Shown piece by piece: positions 54,400 to 64,000 of a stretch of 64,000 bases of DNA. A model generated the notes under the pieces. It had not been told where the DNA came from. It searched no databases and saw only the letters and a list, made by a program, of their open reading frames with translations. The stretch's first letter is position 1. Each line of letters starts with the position of its first letter. Both the position numbers and the translations under genes were made by a program. Source of the DNA: Aplectana chamaeleonis (Eukaryota; Nematoda; Chromadorea; Rhabditida; Cosmocercidae); contig JAPDOI010000133.1 in assembly GCA_029168955.1 (NCBI GenBank), positions 176,001 to 240,000 of the forward strand. Direction: 5' to 3'.

Positions 54400-55310
54400 G
54401 TCCGTGGCCGACAACCGAATGATTCGTCACCGAAGCCGGTTAAGCGCCGATGATGCGCCGCGGACCATCCAGCTAGCGCAGCGGATCGTCTGACAAGCAC
54501 AGTAAAAGCGCCGCGTATGGTCCGGTCAAGTCACTCGCTTCGGGAAACTGCCATGGAACGTCCTGTAAGTGCCGCGGACGGGCCGTGAATTTGACTGAGT
54601 GCCTCAGTGATACTAACGGTCGGTCCGCGGCCGACAATCGGATGATCCGTTACCAAAGCCGTTGAGGCGCCGGTAAGGTCCCCGTTATTGTCGGTGGATC
54701 TACTGAGTCCCACCGGGTCGATACGCATCGAATTCGTGGAAGACGGGTGCAAGAAAATCAACCCGCTGAGTCCGACTGCGACCGTCTGATGCCCACCGCA
54801 ATCCCCCCGGTCGAAACTGATGGTTCTCATGCGTACAAGGGCGGGGCCAATGCACCGACTGAGGCCGACTGAGTCCCACTGAGTCCCACCCGGTCGATAT
54901 AGGTGTTTCTCACGTGATTTGGGTGCATTTTTTTTCGGCCGACTGCGACCTGCCGAGTCCCGCCGTATCTCGACTCTTGTCGTCTGCGCTCTGCCCCACC
55001 TGCTGCTGATACGGAAATCAGATTCAGACATGTTGAAAACAAGAAAAATCAGCCACCAAACACGTTCCGATTCACAGCTGAGGTGATAATCGTCACTATC
55101 AATTGCGTGTTTCGCAGAGGAGTTGGTTGGCGCTGGGGGCAACCGGACTCAGGCGGACTCAGCAGGTTTTTCCGCCCCGGACTCATTCGGACTCAGCAGG
55201 TTTTTCGACGAAGTCTGACCGGGGCCTTATGCGCCGCGGACTGTCCAGCTAGCGCCGCGGACCGTCCGTATCAATCACTTACCGCCGCGGATGGGCCGTG
55301 AATTTCACTG
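54400..55310. repeat. GCCGCGGACCGTCC-type repeat block
   Basis: GCGCCGCGGACCATCCAGCT, GCCGCGGACTGTCCAGCTAG, GCGGACGGGCCGTGAATTTG and GCGGATGGGCCGTGAATTTC recur at both ends, with GACTGAGTCCCACTGAGTC and CCGGTCGATA words between. It looks like one or two diverged inverted-repeat elements. The 203-codon minus-strand frame across it has no recognisable domain and follows the repeat. Confidence 0.5.
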
Positions 55311-55422
55311 AGTGTGGGCGCAGATCTAGAGGACCTATATCAAAGTCGCGTTGGGCGTAGTGGACAAATCCTGAGAGAAAGTGTTTTTTTTTCATGTTTT
55401 TCTAATTCTTGCAGTTTCTGTG

Positions 55423-56036
55423 ATGAATGCTGCCCTTACTCCCAAAGAGAAAAAAGATGACAGCAAAAGAAGTGAGTGGATTGTCAATTTGTTTTGTAGT
55501 ACTAATGTGTTTATATATGTATCTACATATGAGGCCGGTTGCCCAACAATCGAGACAGTTTGGAAAACCTTTTTTCCGCAGAGTTTCGGTTATGGATCGA
55601 CAGTCGACGCAGAACAATTTAGGTCCCCACTTGAAGATTTTTTGGAAGAGCTTCCGTATGAAAAGTATGGACTTCCAAAGTTGGTGGATGAAAAGTTCAA
55701 AAGTGTCATTCAATTGCCACCGCTATGAATACTGGTATTTGACACGTTACAACAGCCTGCCTGTTTCGACACGTTGTAACAATAATACAAATCAGTTTTT
55801 GCTGCGAAAATTGGGCAACAGTGAACGTGTTAGCATTCCATTACATAGGTTTTCGCGGTGGCAATTTGATAACCCTATCGAACTTCCAATCGAGTTCCAC
55901 AGTTGAGAAATTTCGTGATGAGCTGTGATAAGCTTCAGTAGTAAATAAATAAGTAATTAAATGAATAAATGATTAAAACTAAATAAATAAAAAAATAATA
56001 AATAGATAAATAAATAAATAAATAAATAAAATAAAA

Positions 56037-56083
<47 letters not shown>

Positions 56084-56609
56084 ACAATTAAATAAATAAA
56101 CGAATAAATAAATACACAATAATAAATAAATAAATAAGTAAATACACAATAGTAAATAAATAAATAAATAAATTAGGATTAGAGATTGAGGATAGAGAGG
56201 ATAGAGATTGGGAATAGAGAACTAGAACTCTATTCCTTGCAATCTCGCCGACAGCTCAATGATGCTTGCACGGTTTTCAAAATACTGGCTGGAATTATGA
56301 AAACAAACATTTCGAAATTCTTAAAGCTAAATCCCTTTAGGACCAGGGGAAGCACAGAGCCTTTTCATTTACTTGCAGAGCAGGATTCATCTTCATTTCT
56401 CTTAACCCTGATATCACACCGCTGCCTATTCCATCTGTTCTGTCCAAATTCAAACGCCTTACCGCGAAGAAGCTATTGAGTTTCTAGATGTGTGATGTTA
56501 ATATGTACTCGATTTTCCATGTATTTCAACTCACGTCCTAGGCATCCCTATTTTTCTATTGCGTGTGCTTAAGCAACGTATTGAATAAATAAATAAATAA
56601 ATAAATAGA

Positions 56610-56684
<75 letters not shown>

Positions 56685-56689
56685 ATGAA

Positions 56690-56732
<43 letters not shown>

Positions 56733-59700
56733 AGAAAGAAATAACCAAAAAACATCGTTTTTGTTCGAATCTGTCTCGATTTTTCGATCATTCGTGGTTT
56801 CCAGGTCTTCCACTGCGCAAGGCAGGGACAAAAGGAAAGGAGAGTGAGTTCAGTCTTGGAAAAGAATAAATTCGGAATTCTCAGAAATTCATAATTTCAG
56901 AGAGCAGATATCATACCATCTACCATCCACTCAGGGACAAAGATTGGGATGCACCCCGTGAGTCAACCATCAAGTTGCGGACTCAAAAACGCCCAGATAG
57001 GCGTCGTTCAGACTTCCGCCGCCGAGCGGTGCGGCAAAGTGCAAACTTGCAATATCGATCATGCCGCGTCGCCTTATCAATATGGCACGATTGCACTGTG
57101 CCGCGCCACTCACAAGGGAACCACAATAAGTCATAGTGACCATTCCAAATGAAATGTACTTTCCTAGAACCACTTTCGGACGAAAAGTCCGAATATGCCC
57201 ATCGCAGCTGCCTAGACCCACTCTGAAAAAAGTTATAGGCATTTTTTCTCTGATTTTCGTACTTATTGCACCCTCCAAAAAGCGCATTATTCTTAGGAAA
57301 ACCCGGGAACGGACCTCATAATCGTGTTTAGCGCCCAAAACTACCCCACTAAGCAAATTTAGGTTGAAGGAACATTTTCCAAACTTTGCGCAGACTAACA
57401 GCGTTTTGGACTTGTACGGATTTTCGGTTGGGCGTTTGTTTCTACCGAGTAGAGGGCTCTCGGAGCGTTTTAGAAAAATATTCCAGATTTGACTTGAAAT
57501 TCGCTCTGGGGGGGGGCTATATGGAGTGCTGATCACGAATCTGAGGTTCATTTATCGATTTTCCGAAGTTTTCGACTGTATTCGTTCACAGCTTCCCATC
57601 GTGGGAGAATTTTACGGCAAATCGCGACTTTTGACGATTTCCGGAGTACTACAATAGACCATGCTCAAATTATTTCTCTGGGGGTTATTTGGAGTGCTGA
57701 ACACGAATCTGATGTCGGTTTATCGATTGTTGGCAGCTTACGGTAGATTACGGTGAGTATACGGTAGTTTGGTCAAAGTCTCAGATTTGTCTCAAAGTTT
57801 CTATGTGGGGGTTATTTGGGGTGCTGAATACGAATTCGATATCCATTTGTCAATTCTCGAGTTATTAAGGTAGGTTTTGCCTCCTAAATGGCATGTTACC
57901 TACCGTAACCTACAGTAAACCTTAAAATTTGGGCAAGCAAACTCCAGATTCGTGTTCAGCACCCCAGATTACCTCTACATACATGTTTTTAGCAAAATCA
58001 GGGGAAAAAATTTGAAACACCCTAAAAATTCCATGGGGGGGGTACCCTTACTTTGCCGCGAAGCTTCAAAAAGCGCTCATAACTTTTTTCAGAGTGGGTC
58101 TAGGCAGCTGCGATGGGCATATTCGGACTTTTCGTCCGAAAATGGTCCTAGATAAGTACATTTCATTTGGAATGGTCACTATGACTTATTGTGGTTCCCT
58201 TGTCAGCAGCGAAAGTGTAAACGACATCATAATGAGATTCAACAGACCTCAAGCTGGCGAGCTGTTGATTTTCTAGAAGCAGGTAGGCATCTGCCTAAAG
58301 ACCTTATTGCTCAAGATGTGGATCCAGTGGGGCTCTATTCTGGAACGATTGTCAATTGGAAGCGCTAAAAGCGCAGCACACTTGAAAAAAATAGTTAGGT
58401 TCGTGGCTTGTTTCCTCACGAAAATCATCTAAATTCAAACCGGGGCTGGCTCGGTGGTTTGAATCTCAGCGGCGGCTTGCTGGTAATTATCTCTGAAATC
58501 TCACAAACCCATCACTTATTGAGGTATTAACCCTCAGAAATCGTCTAAATTGACGTAGCGAAAGTATGCTGGACGCGTTTTCCAAAAACTGTATTTCCCT
58601 TTTTCGGAACAGATAGACGAAGACAGACCTAAACGAAGGAAAAAGTCGAGAGGGAAGTCAAAAAACTAGGCTTTCGAACAAAATACGTCGCGCATCTAGC
58701 CACTGCTGAGCTCTAGACGTCGTTAAAGGAGGCGTGCCAAAGTGGTTTCTTGCAATGGGCGTGCCAGAGAGGCTTTCAGGGCTAGAAAGTGGCAGGTGAT
58801 ATATGGTTTCCGTTTTCGATTTAGTCTGATGCATGGACAAGGCGGCTAGCCGTGCGGGGTTAGCGCGGCACGCGCGTGCCGCCCTGGCGTAGCGTTTGCG
58901 TATAAATACTTTCCACGCGCGTGACGCGCTTGCGGAGACTATGAATACTTCAGCGGCGACGCCATGGCGGAGCGGTGAAGCTGCAATCAATGAGACTATC
59001 GATAAATAATATCAGTGGATGAGAACGCCAAGGCGTTCCGGGTGGCAGTATGAATACTGCAGCGGAGAGGCCATGGCGGAGCGGGCGGAGAGTGACGCGC
59101 GCGCCGCGCGGGCGGGGCGTCAAGCCATTCATACACAAACGCCACGCCAGCGCGGCACGTGCCTGCCGCGCTGGCGTTGAGTAGTATGAATAGCGCCTTA
59201 GCGGCCTCACTAGACAATGGAGTTTTGATTCGCGCGGGGTGATCTACCGTCGCAGCCCCGCCCATTCATCAGACTAAAATTATTACGCAAACTCTACAGG
59301 GGGTATTTTTTTAACAATTATATGAGAATCTCAGATTTCGTCGCTGAGCTTGGACTGTGCCTTCAATGAATGCGGCATAGTAATATGTCGAAAGCAGCCC
59401 TGAGCCTGCTTCAGCCGTCCTGAGCAAGCCGCAGTCGGTTGTAGCCCCATTACTCTGAAGGCTGTCTTCTAAAAACTAGAAGTTATAACAATTAGAAGTC
59501 CACCTGCAGCTAGAAAATTATCGCAGCTCGGGAGCATGGTCAGTTGGTCAAATGGTGTTTAACACGCAAAATTTTCGTCTCAAAATGTTGAAATACTAGA
59601 AGTCAAATCAGTTTTTGTTTAGATGCTGGTTTTTCAAAGAGTGGAACGGACAGTGGCGAGGATAGAAGAAAAGGTGATTGCTTTTGAGTTTGAAACTTTG

Positions 59701-62700
59701 AAATCCAAAAATCAGAAAGTGACCTAATTCCGCATACTTTTTTGTGTATAATAGTGTGAGGTTAACAGATCTATAGGGGTCTGCAGGGTTGCATCGATCG
59801 GCGACTGGTCGCCGAGCGTCAGACTTGACGCGGCGACAAAATGTTTTTGAACATTATCGTCGCCGCGTCGGCTGCAGCTCGCTGGCAGTAACGCGGGGCC
59901 GTCGCGGCTTCCAAACACTGCGGTGCCCCCTCGTCGCCCCTCACGCCGCGTCGGTCACCCTTGTCGCCGAAAGTAATCGATATTGCATCACTCAGCGCTG
60001 TTCGTCGCTGCGAGCCGCGCCGCGACTTCAACTCTGCAGACCGCTTTTGAGTCGCTAAACTCAGCATTTTTACAGCTTCGCTATCGGACGAATACAAATA
60101 TCGTGCTCATCGTGAAGCCGAGAAGCACCGTGAGAAATATCAAGCAGGATCTGGTTATTCAGTAGAGTGAGTGGTGGCGCGAGTATATCACTTCGTTTCA
60201 AATGACCCATAGTAACCCTTTATCAAATGATCCTGTATCAAAGACTGTGATTGTTGGACATTTGAATATTTAGGTGCTATTTGGCGTCACTGATGATCAC
60301 TTGGGGAATCATTGTTTTTATGGGTGCAGTAATATTGATAAGAACAATGTCCATAAGCTTTACTCCAGTTGTGGTTAGATTGTGTGTTTGCCTCGAAGTT
60401 TTCATACATTCGATTCGTACATTTTCAGCCTCCCATACCGAAGCGACATCTGGTTGACGTCAGTTATCGAACACTAGCTGTGATGACTGAGAATATTGAC
60501 TGTTCGATTCATATGAAGTGAGTTTGGAGTGGTTTCGCTTCAAAAAAGCGGTGACCCGACGTTCGTACAACTGCAGTCTTAAAGGTGCTCCAAATCCCAT
60601 GCGTCACTGGTCCCGCAGCGCAGGCTACAGTATGTATGCCGAATGTTCGGAACGACGTACGCGGCGTTTCTGCCACGCCGCGTGAATCGACTCGGCGTCC
60701 CCTTGGCCAGTTTCGTCTTGTGCTGCTTTCGCGAGTGGCCGGCGATCAATCGTCTCCCGTTGGGCCGTGGTTTCCTGTCTGCTCCAGACGGCTCTACAAC
60801 GAGTTGCCGTCAACGACTCCTGACTCCATTCAACGCCCAACGCCATCAAGGGCAACCGTCTCGGTTCTAGTCATTCAGGTAACCCTGGCACCCTCTGCTT
60901 TGTCTTTGTGCGAACCTGGACACAGGCCTCCCTGCGCATGACCACGCTACGCTCTTAGGGTCGTTGTTCTGGATCAGACATAGTTTAATTAGGCGCGTGG
61001 GCGAGGCCCGTCCTGAACAGCAGGATGTGCTTATTTATTCCACGTTCGACTTTCAATAAATCTCGTCATGTTATGGTACTGTAGTAGCACTTGATTGAGC
61101 AATTGTCCGAGATGATACAGTTTTATTCGGCTAAGGTTTCGGCGTTTTCGCCTTCGTTGAAGCCTGGAATGCCAAAGACACATAAGGATTCAGCCGACCA
61201 AGCACTATTTCACAGCAAAAGGAGAAAGTTTTAAAGAAAAATAGGCGGAAAACAACGTCGTAAGGCATTTTATGGGTACTAACCTTCAGAAAACAGACCA
61301 AGGCCTGCCAGGCACTCTCAGTTGAACTCAGATGGCGGGTGAATCAGCGGGACCACATCAGACCACCCACCTCGTTAGCCTTCAGAAGGCCGATCAAGCC
61401 CATAGGCAGATCAAATTATTGTTTAAGTGTTGTTTTGCCGCCGAAGTTGTTGTTGTTTGTTTCCCAGTGGCAGACCAACCCCGCCTTCAAAGCTCATAAT
61501 TGTTGCCTTCAGGACAGTGTCTATGCAGAGTCCGGGAACCAGCCATGGCTGATCAAGCGCACCCGACCTGGTAGCAATGTCGCCATGAGGGTGCCTCAAC
61601 ACATCCGCGAGGGTTTCCATCGCGGCTGAGTTCAGGCACCGTCGCGGTGAGCTTGATTGATCATGGCTGGTGCCGGAACTTCAGATAGACCGTGCTTTGA
61701 AGGCACCTCTTCAAGGCGGAGTTGGTCTGCCATTGGGGCGAAGTTTCTAACAGTATGCACCAATGGCGTTCTGCTATGTACAGTGTATTTGTTGCATCAA
61801 GCGCATTAAATATCCACTGGTTAGAGAACTGAATGAAACCATGGATAACGGAATTGCATTGAACTGTGGCAATGTGTACCTCGCATATGGGTATAGCTTT
61901 ACTCCATCAAAGTCGTTGGTAGAGGCTGTAGGACCAGCGCTACGCTGTTTACCATCTATCCCATGCTTGATACTCCGTGCAGAAGACGCGGAGAGGCTCT
62001 TAAGCCTCTTTCACACTTGCCCGACCGATGTCGGACGACTCGTTATCGAATGTGTTATATCAATTTACCCTATCCTATCCATCCTATCTATCTTGACTAA
62101 TCAAACTTGATAACGAGTCGTCCGACGTCGGCCGACAAACTATGAACGGGGCTTCAATCCCTATTCGTTCAGATCCATCCAGGATTCAGCTCGTCCTCTA
62201 CGTTAGGCCAGCTCGTTCAGTGGTGCGCAGATTGTGTATCAGTTTTTACGTCCCCAGAGCGGACCTCAGGTGCCTTCGCTTCCTCTCCGCATCGGGGCAC
62301 CACTGAGGCACTCATGCGCTCTCTATGCGGTGGCAAACACCGCGAACGCTCAGCCTCGCCTTGGAGGCGCTGCTGGGACACTCATACTCTGCAAGGGAAG
62401 TGGAAGGGACGGAACATCATCTAAAGACACCAAAGCGGATCGCTCTGGCGGAGAATGCACTGAGGAGTATGAATGGGTGCTAAGCATATATGCATGCCTT
62501 CCAAAGAGGGTGTGAACAGCTTTAGTAGAGCTCTTCGGCTATAAAGTTCTTCCCGCCTACACGAACTCGGATGATACATTCCTGGTGTTACCCTTGGACG
62601 GAGGCTATAAACGAGTGCGCTCTCCAAATACATAGCTACTCGTTTCTCCTACCACCATCTTTCACATTATACTATATGTGAAGGTGCTGATTATCATAGA

Positions 62701-63886
62701 ATCGGTTAGCTAGAACCGGCGATCAGTTTGTTCACCGGAGGAAAATCACAATAAAATCGTTTCAGGCAGCTCAGCTATAATACAGACTTTACTTCGCAAG
62801 CTATAGTACGCCAAGGCATTACATGCATGTCGTTTGCGGCGCCCTATTCTGCCAATGGACTTAATTCTACAGCTGAGATGTTGTTCTTCCTTCGGCTGAC
62901 AGCAAGGGGCAAGGTTTGCTGGTTTTCTAACACTTTAGTACCTCAGATGTAATTCCATTAACACCTCCGGTTCTTGGCTGCCTGTAGCTTCAAGCTTCGT
63001 CTGTAGGACTCACGGAGGCGGAGTGTTCACGGTGACATCTTATCAATTTCGAATAGTAACCGTTAAGCGAACAACCTCTGATTCTTATATACCCATAGCG
63101 TAGGTCGTTCTCAAACGTTCTCCAATGCGTTCAAAAACGGTTTAGCTTTTTATGGACTGAGCCGAGGACTTGTTTTCCTGAAGTGTTCGGGAACTTCTAA
63201 GAAAAGATGATACCATGCAGATATATCGAGGTTTTTGCCGCTCCCCGTGTCATTTCAATACAGTCAGGCCGAAGTCACGACAGCTACATTTACGTATACC
63301 TATGAGTTTGTCTTGCATATGTTTCCCACATAAGGAACGAACTTTTCCATAATAGGTCACTAATGGAATACATATTCTGCTGAACTGCATCAGAAGCTAC
63401 TGTGCTTATCTGGGCCGAATTCCGGTCCGCAATCGCGTCTCGAGACGCTTTGCGGCCGCACGCTCCCAAGTCAGAAAAGCTTCCAGCGCCGCAGCCGCCG
63501 ATCTGCTGACTCTAGGTGGATTCCGGAAACGGGAAACTAAGAAAAATCGGAGAACATAGTATAAAAAAGCCACATCGAGCCGGCTTTGGCGCTAGAAACC
63601 CGACTGACTCGAGCGCGTGCGGCTGCAAAGCGTGTAGAGACGCAATTGCGGACCGGAATTTAGCCCAGATAAGCACAGTATTCATTTAGTTGTGTTTTTA
63701 TCACTGAATCAAACAGGAAAGGCGTTGAGACCACCACTAACTTTTAAGGTACTCCTTTCCGAGAATGTTGAGACCACCACTAACTTTTAAGGTACTCCTT
63801 TCCGAGAATAGACGATACCGGGACTACAATACAACAAGAACAAGAAAAAATGTATCCAATACAGAACCCGAAATACCACCGTTGGA
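55423..63886 (+). CDS. Single-pass membrane protein of unknown family, 5' seven exons (runs off window)
   Basis: I do not recognise the family. Exons 55423-55471, 56805-56843, 56901-56957, 60076-60166, 60274-60373, 60429-60517 and 63812-63886 each have good GT donors and AG acceptors, and every phase joins without a stop, giving 166 residues so far. The N terminus is highly basic and charged (MNAALTPKEKKDDSKR; DEYKYRAHREAEKHREKYQ). One hydrophobic segment at about residues 81-102 (YLASLMITWGIIVFMGAVIL) predicts a single membrane span. After it come VPPIPKRHLVDVSYRTLAV and MKRYRDYNTTRTRKNVSNTE, with one N-x-T and one N-x-S sequon. With no signal peptide and a basic N terminus, a type II topology fits. 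The ATG lies a few bases after a CTTGCAG acceptor. The exon 1 link and the skip from 60517 to 63812 rest on phase alone. The donor at 63886 leads out of the window. Confidence 0.72.
55472..55906 (+). other. Two overlapping open frames in intron 1 of the membrane-protein gene
   Basis: One frame continues from the exon 1 ATG, reading through the GTGAGT donor to a stop at 55728 (TIETVWKTFFPQSFGYG, then LEELPYEKYGLPKLVDEKF). A second frame runs from 55427 to 55906 (159 codons) and has a hydrophobic stretch (GLSICFVVLMCLYMYLHM) near its start. Neither matches a family I know. They may be a retained-intron isoform, a decayed mobile-element ORF that ends in the adjoining AAAT tract, or chance. Confidence 0.3.
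55940..56175 (+). repeat. (AAAT)n microsatellite, tract 1
   Basis: About 230 bases of AAATAAATAAAT with scattered substitutions (AATTAAATG, ACACAATAAT). It follows the open frames above directly, like the microsatellite tail of a LINE. Confidence 0.9.
56186..56576 (+). mobile_element. LINE 3' end fragment (CR1/Jockey-like), frameshifted
   Basis: The frame starting near 56190 reads ELYSLQSRRQLNDACTVFKI, LAGIMKTNISKFLKL and NPFRTRG, the conserved C-terminal region of CR1/Jockey-type reverse transcriptases (compare LGLTTLERRRRRFDMILMYK in the copy at 39 kb). After about 56370 the similarity moves to another frame (VLSKFKRLTAKKLLSF), so the copy is broken. The second AAAT tract follows as its tail. 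Confidence 0.7.
56577..56745 (+). repeat. (AAAT)n microsatellite, tract 2
   Basis: An almost pure AATA/AAAT tetranucleotide run of about 165 bases with single variants (ATAGATAAA, AATGAATAA). It ends 60 bases before exon 2 of the membrane-protein gene. The LFIYLFIY frames on the other strand are translations of this tract. Confidence 0.95.
57002..58226. mobile_element. MITE family TACTTCCGCC, copy 3, split by a TIR element
   Basis: The left part 57002-57112 has GGCGTCGTTCAGACTTCCGC, CAATATCGATCATGCC and TGCACTGTGCCGCGCCACTC, then stops. The missing right end (GAAAGTGTAAACGACATC) resumes at about 58205, immediately after the CAAGGGAAC element 57113-58202. The pieces match the 37838-38021 copy. 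Confidence 0.75.
57113..58202. mobile_element. TIR element family CAAGGGAAC, copy 2 (~1.09 kb)
   Basis: CAAGGGAACCACAATAAGTC and CATAGTGACCATTCCAAATG at the left are the inverse of CATTTGGAATGGTCACTATG and ACTTATTGTGGTTCCCTTG at the right; the TIRs extend about 130 bases. The interior has three to four GGGGTTATTTGGGGTGCTGA blocks. It is shorter than the 41104-42686 copy by about 490 bases. No transposase. It lies in intron 3 of the membrane-protein gene. Confidence 0.88.
58393..58570 (+). mobile_element. MITE family TAGTTAGGTCC, one-ended relic
   Basis: ATAGTTAGGTTCGTGGCTTG and TTTCCTCACGAAAATC match the left end of 25085-25317, followed by TTTGAATCTCAGCGG-type core sequence. The right terminus is not found. 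Confidence 0.5.
58690..59215. repeat. GC-rich inverted and direct repeats
   Basis: GCGACGCCATGGCGGAGCGG at about 58955 and GAGAGGCCATGGCGGAGCGG at about 59063 are direct repeats. GCGCGGCACGCGCGTGCCGC and GCGCGGCACGTGCCTGCCGCGC words form local palindromes. It is probably a pair of diverged MITEs. The Ala/Arg-rich frames on the minus strand are composition artefacts. The adjacent 59.77-60.06 kb is similarly GC-rich (CGTCGCCGCGTCGGC) and shows no gene. Confidence 0.5.
60585..61160 (+). mobile_element. Probable decayed LINE 3' end
   Basis: A broken frame includes PVCSRRLYNELPSTTPDSIQ, reminiscent of the R-LWNSLP-S segment near the C terminus of CR1/Jockey-like elements. It is followed by a 3' region with GGCGTTTTCGCCTTCGTTG-type sequence. 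Several stops and shifts are present. This identification is tentative. Confidence 0.35.
61463..61738. mobile_element. MITE, ~275 bp
   Basis: CCCAGTGGCAGACCAACCCC and GCCTTCAAAGC at the left pair with CTTCAAGGCGGAGTTGGTCT and GCCATTGGGG at the right; inside, CAGCCATGGCTGATCAAGC pairs with GCTTGATTGATCATGGCTG. There is no coding frame of substance. Confidence 0.75.
62014..62141. mobile_element. Small palindromic MITE, ~128 bp
   Basis: CACTTGCCCGACCGATGTCG and GACGACTCGTTATCGAA at the left pair with TTGATAACGAGTCGTCCGAC and GTCGGCCGACAAAC at the right. The loop contains TATCCTATCCATCCTATCTA. The rest of 62.15-63.39 kb shows no supported gene. Confidence 0.75.
63398..63680. mobile_element. MITE family TACTGTGC, copy 3
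   Basis: TACTGTGCTTATCTGGGCCG and CGGTCCGCAATCGCGTCTCG at the left pair with GAGACGCAATTGCGGACCGG and CCCAGATAAGCACAGTA at the right. It is near-identical in length to the copies at 15.65 and 29.02 kb and sits about 130 bases before exon 7 of the membrane-protein gene. Confidence 0.88.
63724..63809 (+). repeat. Exact 43-bp tandem duplication at a splice acceptor
   Basis: GTTGAGACCACCACTAACTT and TTAAGGTACTCCTTTCCGAG plus AAT occur twice in immediate succession (63724-63766 and 63767-63809) without a difference. The second copy ends two bases before exon 7 of the membrane-protein gene, so the polypyrimidine and acceptor approach region is duplicated. Confidence 0.9.
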
Positions 63887-64000
63887 GTAAGTCACAGCAA
63901 ATCAAATGATTCTGTGCATTTGCATCATCCGTCACGTCCAACGCAGAAAAACATTCTTTTGAGACTATATTTTATAGAATGTTCCAACACCTGGAAGTTG

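Noticed and set aside
54531..55142. 203-codon minus-strand frame
   Set aside because: It overlies the GCCGCGG repeat block, has no recognisable domain and no splice or start context.
56531..56831. LFIYLFIY repeat protein frames
   Set aside because: Direct translation of the (AAAT)n microsatellite.
58658..59265. Ala/Arg-rich frames near 59 kb
   Set aside because: They arise from GC-rich inverted repeats in an intron, with several frames open at once from lack of AT-rich stops.
61763..62110. 115-codon plus-strand frame between exons 6 and 7 of the membrane-protein gene
   Set aside because: It has no family match and no convincing splice signals linking it to the gene, and its end overlaps the 62014-62141 MITE.

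Overview
The window reads as nuclear DNA of a nematode, most likely a rhabditid. Five spliced genes can be assembled exon by exon. Their introns have GT-AG ends with TTTCAG-type acceptors, several introns are only 50-90 bases long, and the cathepsin Z gene is very close to what I recall of Caenorhabditis cpz-1. No species can be named from the sequence alone. There are no bacterial operons, no rRNA genes and no CRISPR array.

Layout. (1) 1-14.9 kb has no intact gene. It is a mosaic of repeated modules: tRNA-derived SINE-like units, three copies of a long perfect hairpin module, a palindrome centred near 5.5 kb, and a tandem array of about 279-bp units (7.2-12.6 kb) in which every unit carries two tRNA-type B boxes. 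(2) 14.9-27.9 kb, minus strand: an 18-exon NOM1/SGD1 gene (nucleolar MIF4G-MA3 protein, 774 residues, frame intact). Its introns hold a ~150-bp GC-core tandem repeat, a LINE fragment, a GCGACA-rich repeat field and several MITEs. (3) 30.0-33.1 kb, plus strand: a three-exon gene for a 140-residue charged coiled-coil protein, with a ~57-bp minisatellite in its second intron. (4) 33.3-38.3 kb, minus strand: a six-exon TAMM41 gene (mitochondrial CDP-diacylglycerol synthase). It converges on the coiled-coil gene. (5) 38.3-43.1 kb: intergenic, with a truncated LINE reverse transcriptase and a 1.6-kb inverted-repeat element. (6) 43.1-52.4 kb, plus strand: a ten-exon cathepsin Z gene with a 24-base micro-exon carrying the catalytic Cys. 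(7) 52.4-55.4 kb: GC-rich palindromes and repeat remnants. (8) 55.4 kb to the window end, plus strand: the 5' part of a gene for a single-pass membrane protein of unknown family, with at least seven exons, running off the window.

The genes do not form a pathway: ribosome assembly, cardiolipin precursor synthesis, lysosomal or secreted proteolysis, and two unknowns. What unites the window is its repeat biology. Nearly every long intron has its own private periodic repeat, and inverted-repeat (MITE or foldback) elements occur throughout. The most unusual structures are the twin-tRNA-like tandem array with higher-order structure inside a large inverted repeat, and two TIR elements that share a core but carry unrelated termini built from different short motifs. 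Exon boundaries were set by reading splice signals, phase continuity and family similarity by eye; no alignment program or expression data were used.
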